In this document: piece after piece, positions 50,302 through 61,556 of the stretch
How the letters are laid out: each line of letters begins with the position of its first letter
Position numbering within the stretch: position 1 is the first letter of the stretch
Source of the DNA: Setaria digitata
Taxonomy: Eukaryota; Nematoda; Chromadorea; Rhabditida; Setariidae
Length of the DNA stretch: 64,000 nucleotides
Assembly: GCA_003640385.1 (NCBI GenBank)
Contig: RCAB01000006.1
Span: forward strand, 620,001-684,000
Reading direction: 5' to 3'
Position numbers and translations under genes: made by a program
The notes under the pieces: model-generated
What the model was told of the DNA's origin: nothing
Database searches by the model: none
Seen by the model: the letters and a program-made list of their open reading frames with translations, nothing else

Positions 50302-53300
50302 TCAGTTATTATCACGATTACCAATATTGGTCATACCAGTTAGTTCGTTAGAACAGGTGTGATTGGTGGCAGGTACGGTGTTTCCAACTGTTCTAGTTGT
50401 TGGACTAAAAGTATTGGAACAAGCCGTCATTGAGTCTGTAGATGGTTGAAGCGCCATTAGAATTGCTTGATAAAGCGAAGCTGCTTCACGAACATGATTA
50501 AATTTCAGGACGAAAGCTTGCAACTCTACTGATAATGGCTGAAAATGAAGATCTCATTGGAGCCAATATTTTTCTACTAGGAGCTTTTAGTAACACAGTT
50601 ACTAAAAGCTCCTAGTAGAAAAGAACCTTATGAATACTACAGAAATATTTTAGATCTTCCCAAATTTAATATGGATTAAAAGCTCCGTCCAAAATTAAGC
50701 AAGAATTTACAGTAAAATTCCACCTCAAATACGGAAACATACCCGAACGTCCCAAGCCCGACTTCGAATGAGTGAGGAGAGGAAAACACACACCACTCGC
50801 ACTTGACGACACTGCATAAACGGTGTCTGATCTGGCTCTTCACAACGACGTACACATGTCGCAATATAACTGTTTAGATATTCCTGTGGAAATTCAACTT
50901 GCTGAAATAAATGGATCAAATTAGCATACAGATTAGACAACTGATGACGTGGCATTCCTAAACACTGAGCAGAATCTAGTTCTGCTCTTACTATGAATAA
51001 CATTGGCATATGATACGTTTATCTCTTGTTCTTAGTTATTCAACTTTTATTACTTGTTGCTCTGCATAGAAAAATTAGGAAAATCTGGTGAGTCTGGAAG
51101 CTCAACACCTCACTTCAAATATCTTTTTTGATCAACAGATAATTAATGTCGATGACTAACAAATATCAAGCCATAAACAATATAATTAGCGCATACAAAC
51201 CAAAAGTATCAAGCACATATGTTTTTGGTCTTATGCAGTTATTGTTAAGCACAGTCCCTCACAAGCTATTTTTTCCTAACTTGGTAAGGATCAATTCCAG
51301 TCAGTGATTATAAAAACACAATTCTAGAAATAAGTGATTAGGAAATACGCGCAGTTTTTCAATGAGGACTAGCGGAAGATAATGTTGGAAGCTACATGTT
51401 ATGGAGTATATGACTTATACTTTAATAAGATGTAAGTTTCAAAATTAACTTATTTCTTTCCAATTTGTATTTAAAGCAGTAAATACGTTATTCGGAAGCA
51501 AAGGCAGCATTGAACAGTACTGGAAAACAGGTCAAGTTAAAAAAACAATACTACGCTGAAAATTTTATGCTCGGTTTTACAAATTTAAACTATTCAAGTG
51601 ATTAGTGTCCAAAAACATACAGTGCACAATCTATTTACCACTTCCATAGCTTGTACTGAGATCTTCATTCCAGCAAGCAACTGGAAAAACCTGTAACGCA
51701 ATATAAAAATCAGTAACAGACTGCATCAGACAACATTCATAAATAAATTTTCAAAACACTTACTGAGGCAGTTCGTTACAATTTTTAGTGATTCGAGCCA
51801 CAATAACAGCTGCTGCAATAGCGGGATTATCATCAATATACTTATCAAACTGAAATTAAATTTGAATTACAAATCCTTGTAAGTAAATTCGAACTTTCAA
51901 ACATATAAATTAATATAAATGTAACCTTTGCTAATGGGATATCTATTAATTTGACCAGCGAAGGATCTTTTGCAATAGCGTCAGCTAATTTTTGCGCATC
52001 TGTTCTTGTAATGATCGACACTAAAGACTTCTTCAACAGTTCAGCAGCTTCCACGGAGGTTATGGATTGCTTCTTCTCCGGTGAAACTGATGGTATAGTC
52101 GTTTGACACTGCAGAAGATATTTTAAGAGCTCTTCCTATAGCTACAAAATGTAACCTTTTATTTTGATGCAAGAAACTAACTTCAGAAACCATATCTGTC
52201 TCATCGGTCTGCATTTTCTTCGGCTCTACCAGAGCAGCATTGCTCGGGTCAGACTTTTCCTCTGACAATGCAAATATAGAAGATGTGCGAGAAAGTTCAA
52301 ATGACTTATTATGCGACGGGATTATCATAGTACTAGATGCACTAGGAGGAGAAGATCCAGTCTGTAAGAAATATTTCATACTTATTTCAGTAGTACAATT
52401 TAAAGAAGCAAAAACTACAAAGAGAAAGTAGTAAATTGAAAATATAAAATTCAAAGAGGCTTAGAAGCATTGATCTGGAACGAACTTTATAAGATGAATT
52501 CATAGAAAAAGATCCCACTTTTTGAGACAAAAGTGACATCGTGGAAGATATTTCAAACTTAATGCTTTGTTTATTTATTTATTTTTTTGCTTTCTAGAAC
52601 AGCGATAGTCACTGAGGAGAGAACCTGAGAAGAAGTGGATAACGCTCGTGCATCGTGATTCTCAACTTTTGTTTCCATCCACATAGGATCCAAAATGAAA
52701 GGGTACAAAAATTGAAACTGAAAAACATTTTTACAAAGCAATCACAATCACTGGCGTAACAAAAACTGAAACAATGGTGAATTAAAAAACCAAAAACAAA
52801 AAATATAAACAAAAGAATAGAACCAAAATGTCACCCAACCTTACCTCATCGTCAGAAGGAGGCATTAATGAAGGTGTAACACGGTGAAATGGAGGAGGAA
52901 GAACTTCAAACAAGTAAGGATTTGTTAACAATTTGGGAAGCAATGCAGACGTCAATGATTCCGCACTAGTTAATTTATCTCTAAAAATGCATCGTTTTAC
53001 ACAATTATTGAGCAAGTCAACCAACAATTCTGCTGAAATTTTCAAAATAAAAGATTACTCTTTTAAGGTAAAATGATACCATACTGTTTTTTTGTCCGTT
53101 CATTGAATATTCTGATGAGAGCCGGGACTGTCACCGATGCAATCGAAGGGTACTTTGCTTGGCGATTTTTAAGCGCTCTTATATGCCGCGTTATATCAAA
53201 ATCCTTCAAGAACAATAAAAAACTAAATTCCTTTTAAAAACAAGCATGGCTTAATGCAACGAAATTCAACCTGCTTTGGAATTTTCATCATGGTAATGTC

Positions 53301-54300
53301 GACTGGAGTACGACTGGTGATTCTGTCCAACATTTCCGTTAATAAACAACCAGTGATGTATTTTTCACGAGGGCCAATTTTTGGGCAACCCAGCATTTCT
53401 ACTTCTGCTGGACTATCTTTCGAATCTTTTTCATATTCCTAGAAAACGAATTAAATTTTTGAATATAACAACTAAACTTAACTTTTTCAGTCCTTCCAAA
53501 AAAAAAAAAAAAAAAAAAAAAACAGCTTTGCATGGTATTTATAAGACTTACCATAACGGCTAAGAAAAAAGAGAGGAAAGGATGCTCAATAATATCGCCT
53601 TTTGTTGATACACCGTCAAGTTCAGCAGATCTAAAAGAAACTCAGTAATAAAAAGGCAAACATCAAAAATAGCCTGTCAAAATCTGCAAATAGCAGAATT
53701 ATTCATTATCAATGAGCATTAACGACTGTTTAATATCGACTAATTATTGATAATGTTCATTACCAATAAAAATTTAGAAATCACTGTAATTAAAGTGAAA
53801 CCTATAGAGAAGGTAAATAAGAACCACTCGATGCTTCAGATTTTCAATGCCGTCAGATTCCCTAAACACCAATAATAAGGCAGAACCGATCGAAAAGCTG
53901 GTGTGTTTTCCATTAAATGTCTGAAAATTCTGAATTTTATCACAGTCCACGGAAGACTGAAAAAAGGAAAAAATTATTTCCATAATAGATTTAAATTGAA
54001 CACACTTCCAAAATGGTATATATTGTTGATATGCAACAAAAGGAAATAAAAATCAAAATATTAAACTTCAAAATAGCATTTACGTCGAGAAAGCTGCTGC
54101 CAATAGATTCAAATGTCTGAACAGTGGACTGACATAACCTAGAAAAGTTAACAATTCAAAAACTGACTTGACATCCAGCAACCTACATCCAAGAAATAGT
54201 ATCAGAAATTATCATTGACACTGAAAAGGAAAAAGTACTTCATTACAGCTTCCACATCTTTCTCCGTTATTCGTAGGGACAATCGTTTTCGCTGAGGCAT
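50302..54300 (-). CDS. ntl-11: CCR4-NOT complex subunit 11
   Basis: CNOT11 docks on the N-terminal MIF4G of the CNOT1 scaffold together with CNOT10, within the cytoplasmic mRNA deadenylase. Fourteen exons: 54300-54239, 54138-54084, 53956-53802, 53630-53552, 53438-53271, 53203-53080, 53032-52845, 52717-52625, 52361-52182, 52108-51926, 51849-51764, 51690-51621, 50901-50743, 50538-50302, giving 612 residues with phases closing. N-terminal part: FNGKHTSFSIGSALLLVFRE, LKHRVVLIYLLYR, HPFLSFFLAVM, REKYITGCLLTEML and RALKNRQAKYPSI. The middle is polar and Ser-rich. The conserved C-terminal DUF2363 region has AIAKDPSLVKLIDIPLAKFD, DNPAIAAAVIVARITKNCNE, MKISVQAMEVVNRLC, FPQEYLNSYIATCVRRCE, RVVCVFLSSLIRSRAWDVR and ELQAFVLKFNHVREAASLY, followed by a Thr/Asn-rich tail longer than the human one. 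The start ATG (MPQRKRLSLRITEKDVEAVM) is in frame; another ATG at 54314 is in a different frame. Confidence 0.95.
50570..50622. repeat. Perfect 25-base inverted repeat in a CNOT11 intron
   Basis: Arms 50570-50594 and 50598-50622 match perfectly with a 3-base loop (ACA). It lies in the last intron of the CNOT11 gene, about 30 bases before the 3' splice site, and would form a strong RNA hairpin. Confidence 0.95.
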
Positions 54301-55692
54301 CACTTTTCTCGGTCATTTAACTGTCCCTGCAAATCAACAAGCGAAAATTTTAGGATTACTCTTTTCTCTTCGCCATTACCGAAAAATTCTGCGAGATCAC
54401 TGACCATATCATGGACAACAGGTGAAAAAAAGGAAGAAGAATAAAAGCTTTAGCCTTCCTTCATATAAAGTATGCATGAACAAAGCTCGAGTTTTGTAAA
54501 TCGGTCATCCCACAACTTTCCAGTTATTCACAAACTAGAAATAAAGCATATGGCCATAAAATAGTCAACATCAATATATGGGACAAATAGGTTTATTCCG
54601 TTACAAGAAAGTAAATAAAAATTAACTTGAAAATCGAATCAATTTGTGCGAACTATTGCTTTGCAGCGTAAAACAACCGAAAATTGACGGCAAAAGTAAT
54701 TTTTCCAAATCCAACACAAGCATGCTTAATATCGAACAGATACTAAGACGACAAAATCCACTGCAATAAGATGCTAGAATCCTCCTCCACCAACCACTGG
54801 GTCACAATTTTCATACACAACTGTGCTCAACCAGCACAATACTAACTATTCGCAATGCGAGCCCAAACCTCACAAAATCTTCATAGGAAATAGAACTGGG
54901 TTGGCAGCATTACGTTATTTTGCTACATTTCTTGATCTCTCTACTCAACCATCCGTATACTCTCTCCTCATTCTGCTTTGTTTTGCTAGCAACCTATCGG
55001 TTACCAGTTCCGACTGCAGTTCAGAGGCAACACTCGGAAGGAAATATGTTATTTGCCGGCCCAGAAGAGGTTAGATATATGAATTGGCCCTCCTCAACAT
55101 TTAGAACGGTCTGGAAGGCGTGGCGCTTTTTTGAAATGAAACTTCAGAATTTATGTTTACAGAGGAAAACAACAACATACAAAAAACTATAGGAAACAAG
55201 CTCATCAGAAACTTTGCACGCAACTTTCTAGCATTCAGGTGACTAGGAACGATAGTTGAACTTAATTTTTAATAAACTTAATGCAAGGAAATTGTGAAAT
55301 GAAAGGACAGGCAAAAATCACGCAGCCTCATTATCTGTTTAATGAAAAGATTGGATTTATAGTTATAATGCAAATCTTGCCCTTTTATTACTTAATCCAA
55401 AAAGTGCCGGATGTTATAGGATGCTGTAAAGTTACTGATCTCTCCTGCCATGTGACAATGTCGCCATGCATGCAGCAATTTTGAAATTTTAAACCTCCCG
55501 GGTCTTTTCTAAAATTTTAGTCCAGTTTCAAAAATTGAGAATTTCTCACACTGTTTGCAAAATAAGTTCCAGTTTAGCGGTTAAACATAGGGAAGTAATC
55601 TGTGGAATACATATATTTCTTTTTTTTTTTAATAAAATTATCTCAAGTAAACTTTAAACAGAATCCATTCAAATCTGGAGTAATAAATTTCA
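54301..55692. other. CNOT11 upstream region, no gene recognised
   Basis: Contains the CNOT11 promoter. Two overlapping plus-strand open frames (54823-55074, 54920-55192) of 83 and 90 codons are present without splice context or a known motif. I see no support for calling them genes. Confidence 0.5.
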
Positions 55693-58600
55693 GATGCTTA
55701 CCAAGTACCAGGTTTTCCTGATTGCATATCAACATGAACAACGTTTGAAGGAAATTTCATCTGGTAATTTTTCGGATTCAAAAAGAGTGTAAATTTAAGG
55801 GACTTGATGAACAAACTCATTTGCTTCTGTGATTATAAAATGTTGCGTAGATTATGACATATGTAAGATTTTAATTTATATCCTGTATACTCATACAAAT
55901 AACTTTTTCTCCAGACGATGTATTTCCATCATTGATGGTTCTGCATATCATTACTGTGTTTTAATATACTAAATACATAGTTTCGCTAGAAAGGTTAAAC
56001 TGCCACAGAAACTCATCATGAATTATCATAGGACTGGGAAGTCCAAGGCGTATTAAAAGTGGCAAAAAAAAAAAATTCACTGAGAGTGAAATCTTGAGCG
56101 TATATAGTTTAGATATTTTCTCTAGTTTTAAATTAGCGGGGTATTATAAAAGGTTTCTGTAACACGCAAAATTTTGGATACCGCCAACTCTTTTATATAA
56201 CTTTTCAAAAAAATATTGATTTGATTCATATATTGAGAAAGCTCTTTCAATAGTTACAGTTATATCGATAACAAGATTAGACACAGGAAAAGTCCTGCTA
56301 CTTACTAAAATTAGTATTCCAGTTATTATATAACTACTACAACTATTATCGATATTACTGCAGGACCTTGGAACGAATAGTACTAGTGATTTTCCCAGTA
56401 TGAAATAATTCAATTCAGACATCTGGGACCAAAAACCTTCTGGAACCTTCAAAACAGGTGAATAAATATGCACATAACGTCATGAATATTTTTCTAGTTC
56501 CTGATTTTTTGTTGGTGCGATCCTAGGAATATTTTGGACTTCTAATGTTATGAAATAGCAGTTGATACAAAAAGTTTATTTCTTTTACAAATAAATTTCA
56601 CATTACACATTAAATTATATCACTTCGAAATTCCAGGGCATTCAAAATGATAGCCTTTACGACGTTCCTAACTGTTTTTCTTGATTGAATAGACATCGAA
56701 TAATTAACTAATAAAAAATAACGAATTTTTAAAAGAGTTAGCATGTTTCGCCATTTGTTTTGGAATATTTCAGCAAAACAGTGGAAAACTTGAAACCGAT
56801 TTCAACAGACTTTCAAACAAGTTAATTCAGCAGTTTCAAATTTCATCATTCAAATTTTCACTTTTTCTCGAGACATGTTGGTATAAGCTGATATTAATAA
56901 CGATGTCAACATCGCAGATTAATAATATGATCTTTTTGTTAGTTCGAACAGTGAATCAATTTAATCAAATGATAACTGTAAGAATTACTAATTTTACGTA
57001 CCAGTTTGCTAAATTGCTTGAAGTTAATTAAAATAATTAATAGTATGTGAGCTGTTGATTTGATTACTAAAATTACAGCAACATAAAAGTAGCTGTTTAA
57101 AAAAAGAAAATTTAGACGCTAGTTTAGGATTGTTACATTAGATTCAAATGTTATTTAATATTAGCATCTACAGCTAGAATTAGTTATGATACAATATTAT
57201 TTGGAAAAAATAGCAATAGAACTCTGATCATTGAAAGGAAATTGTGCAGAAGGATTATTATTTCAGATTGAATGCTTTTAACATTCCTTAGTCATCGAAA
57301 GCTAATCGTAGCATGTTATCCAGCCATCGTTTTCACTGTTATTGTTTTCATGTTACAGAATGTTACAGAACACAGCCAATGAAAGTTCACTAGGAAATCT
57401 GTATTAAAGCTCAAAACTTTAATCTGCGGAAAAATTATGATGTGATCAATTAACTTTCCATTGTCAAGGCATAACTTCGAGTCAGATTTAAGAAATAAAA
57501 AGCCTTAAAAGTTGTTCGAACAAATATTCAGAATAAGCAAGAGTTTATGAACAAAGTAATGAGCATCAAATTCAGCTTTTAATCTCATTGCATTACTAAA
57601 TATACCCCTCATTTCCGGCAGTATTAAATGTTAGACTAGACCAATTTCCTCTTAACTGTTTTAATCATTAAGCAAAAAGAAGAAATCGTTTACTAGAAGA
57701 TACACATGTTCATCACTGAGCAGCATAAATGCCAAGCATCATAAAAAATTGCCAAACCCGATCTATTCCTACTACCCTCCAGTCATTTCGGCTCTCCGTC
57801 TTCTATTCTTCGTTTTGCGAAGCTTTCTCTACTTGTCATTGATATTGTATTCATATATATTCATCGTATTCATATTACCACAGTTGTCGTGAAAAGATTC
57901 TGTGTACCTTATCTTTGTGATTTTTTCTCGGTGAATTCCTCCAAATTTTCTCTTGGTTTTAAAAATTTTTCGGATTTCAAGCAAACTGCACCTCTTCGCA
58001 CTTTTTTTCTTAATATGCAAAGTTAGCGATTATATTTTTATATATCATACTGAATTTCAGCCATTCACTGCAACAAGTACATTTAGAAACATTTGATGAG
58101 GAAGAATTTTCTATCTTTTCAGAAAACCATTCAGAAATGATTAGCTAGCGCATCTAGATATTTCCACAAGTCCTTCTAATTACAAAGCATGGACCAAATG
58201 AGTCATAAATTCTAATGCGATTGGTAGGACATGTTACAATTTTTGTTGTTCTCTGCAATTATTATTGTTATTTTATTCTTGTTTATCATGATTTTTTCGA
58301 GTCACTATTTACAAGCATGACAATTCTATTGCACCGTAAATTGTTATTTCTTATTTTAACAACCAGATAATTTCTGCTATATGTATTTTTCAGTTAATCT
58401 TTCAACGTATCTAATTCTGATAATCAAAATATGTTAACGATCATACAGAGAAATAATCTGAATGTTAATAATTTGCATACTTAATTCTATCTTATTTTGA
58501 TATTGTTTCATATTTATACTTGTACCTTTTTGATTGTAATATTCAAGACAAAAAAGTTGCAAAATTTTTCGTGACAGTTCATCACATACACCAAGGAGCA

Positions 58601-61556
58601 TGTGTCTTTAGTATAGCATTTTCACAGAAATACTTTGTTCTGTTAAATTTTATGTTGGAGAACGAACTGAGATTTTGTGGTGTCATCATTACAAAACATT
58701 TGAAAGGAAAAAAGTGGTTATTTTTTTTCCTTTCAAATGTTTATTGACTCGCATTGTGGAGCCCTTTTTAAACATCGGTATTTTTCTATGATATTCCAAC
58801 CTGTTAATTTTATCCTATTCATTGGAAATTTCAGTTTATCTTACAGATTAAAAGTTTCTGGGAACTTTCAATGCAATATATTTTTTTAAAGATCATCAAT
58901 CATATGTCAAACTAAAAACTAAAAAATTTGTAGTGCACAAAAACGTTGACATTGTTTGCAGAAAATTCTGAATTTCTTTTTTCACAGCATTATTTTAATG
59001 CTTATTCTAAAATTCCCAATTATCTGTTCACTAGGAACCATTAATCCTATTATCACAAATGCTTGTTGCAGCATGTGCTGAAGCCTTTATTGAGATTGCA
59101 AATATACTCTTCCATGCTACTACTATTGCCAAAGCAGTTATTATTGCAACACTAATATGGTATTTGTTCTATCTCATAAATACACAATTCGTATTATTTC
59201 TATTGTCACTGCTTATAAGATTTGAGATAACATTTTTAATTTGAGAATTCCATGAAAATAAAACAGTGAAATATGGTTCAAAAAATATTTGTGAAGAAAC
59301 ACTCGCCTTTGCAATTATTAGTCAGAAATACAAAAAAAAAAAACTTGATGAGTGAATTAGATTTATTGCTATTATTATAACGAAGATTCCAACAATAGGT
59401 CATTTCCATTCAAAATCATTCTACTTAATTTATTTGTTAATTTGTTGAAACACTAAAAGTGAGTTTTACTAATTCATTCAATTAAATAGGTTATATTTGT
59501 TCAGAATGATTTGCCCTCATCTCCAGAAATTCCGAAGCAGGGATTTTTACTTGATTCTGTTTCTCTCCAACAAATTTTTGCAATTACTTCGTAACCAGTT
59601 TATCCAGATTCAGTACAGTTTATCCTATCCAACATTCCTATTTTCTACATTTATAATACATTGCGCTTACTAGCATATTCGTTCATGGTTCATTATACCG
59701 TACATCTTTAATCATGGTTAAAAATTCTCTATTCCACTTGGTGAAATAACAAAAGTTGTAATCAATATTTTTTGCTGATTTACAGAAATACCAAAATTTA
59801 GAATCTTAGAAGACGCGTGTACTTCATTCACTTATTCGTTTAAGCATTCATTTTTAATTGCTTCTCATCTAATTATTTCGTTGTTTCTAATTGCTATATT
59901 AAGAATATCAGCTCTATGAAAAGAGAAGAAGAAATGATAGATGTCTTCCGTTATTCTTATTTCAGCTTTCGAAATATTGCAGATGAATGAGTTTAATCGC
60001 ATTTATTCCAGAAGTAGCAGATGAAAGTTTAGTGGGTTCACTTGTGTGTATCAATTTTTTGGATCTGAAATGTCTGAAATGGGTAAGTTAAGGCGAGCCA
60101 GGGCAATACTGTTTGGTAATTCTATATATCACTACATTTAATGCTGTTGCAAGAACTGAACTTTTCTTTGGTTGAATGACTACTTCATTTGTTCATCACA
60201 TTTCACCAGTTTCTTTTTGTCAAAATTATTGAAAAAATCTACACTAAAACAGTTTAACTCATTTTGATCAAGAAAATAAAACCTTCTGGGTGACATTTTT
60301 GATGATTTGAGTTCTTTTATTCATTAATTTTTGACGGAAGCTGGTGAAATCTTTGATTATACAAATTTAATGGAACTATTCACAGGAAAAATTTCTACCC
60401 TCATGAAACAAGGTAGTAGGTAAAAGCTCAAAGAGTGGAATTTCTTTGTATTTCCTTATTTACAGGATGATGGTGAATTGTCGGATACAGAAATTACAAA
60501 ATCATATAGCTTCACACTATAACAGTGCAACAAATTGGAACTTGTCACACGTACCATTGAGAGTTATTAAGTTCATATTAATCATATCACTGTGGTAAAG
60601 TTATTATTTTTTATTGTCAGTCATAGTCATATTTTTTGAAATTTTTTCCGAAGTGGAGCTCATCATAGGCGTTGCATACAAATTTGTTATTTGCATTCAG
60701 GATGAAGGGAAACAGACAGTTCGAGCATATGGAAGAATAGTTCTGGTAGAGTTTTCTTTGATTTATAATTCAGATTGATTTCAAGCTTCTAAAGACCCCT
60801 GGACGATATTTTGAAATAATCCTGTTTATGAATAATGAGGTAATCAACGCTTGTGAAATAAAAATTGGAATGATACGAACGTGGTGTGGATCTCACTAAA
60901 TGGAGGTTATCGTGATTAAATTTTTATTGGAACCATTAGTACTTCTCCATTTTAATCCTCAGGTCACTAAAATTTTTGTAACTTACCCTTATTTTGGTAA
61001 GAAATGACAAATTAAAAGCTTAGCTATTTCAAAAATTATTAACTTCAAGAGAAAACGTGAGAAATATAACCACGTAGGTCCATGTTTTCAGAATATCAAC
61101 AAATCCAAGAGTTACAATGAGCAAAATGCTTGCAACAGAACGATAGGGGTCAGATGCACACTTGTTGGATTTTTCGTTTCATCTCCCTATAATTTTTGCA
61201 ATGAGAATTACCCAAATGGCTGACCAACATATATGTTTCAAATTCGATAACAGGCATTGTTTCCGTGAATGATTTATTATTGCTGATAAAGTGACACTGA
61301 AAATGAGTGTTTTCACAAGCCAGAATCAAGTACACATGGATTACAGACAAATTTCATAAGCCACTTTTAGAAAACATCTAACTTTTGATATGTAATAGAG
61401 GATTCACATGAAAATAGCTAGCTCGATCCTAAATGTTAATGATTTTCAGGCATCAAACATTACGTTGAAATGCTCGGCAACTCGCTACACGATCCATTGA
61501 TGTCTAATCAATCAGTAAACAGCGAAAGCATTATGCTTAGATTTCAGTCGTAGTGT
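55693..61556 (+). other. Plus-strand stretch with isolated exon-like pieces
   Basis: No gene could be assembled. Pieces with good splice signals are: 55694-55763 (ATG directly after TTTCAG; MLTKYQVFLIAYQHEQRL, then a GT donor); 56774-56820 (QNSGKLETDFNRLSN); 58061-58143 (HSLQQVHLETFDEEEFSIF, ending in a stop); about 60012-60082 (VADESLVGSLVCINFLDLKC, GTAAGT donor); 60466-60521 (DDGELSDTEITKSYSFTL, stop); 60701-60745 (DEGKQTVRAYGRIVL); 61450-61556 (IKHYVEMLGNSLHDPLMSNQ, later stop). Exons 60466 and 60701 both follow exon 60012 in phase, as alternative exons would. Each piece alone is within reach of chance in AT-rich DNA. Together they suggest one or more plus-strand genes I cannot name. Confidence 0.25.
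58694..58742. repeat. Perfect 20-base inverted repeat
   Basis: Arms 58694-58713 and 58723-58742 are perfect complements with a 9-base loop, in otherwise unassigned AT-rich sequence. The hairpin is A/T-rich at the loop end. Confidence 0.9.

Noticed and set aside
53060..53095. Suspected frameshift in the A7 run of CNOT11 exon 53203-53080.
   Set aside because: Using the donor GTATCA at 53079 restores phase without any indel.
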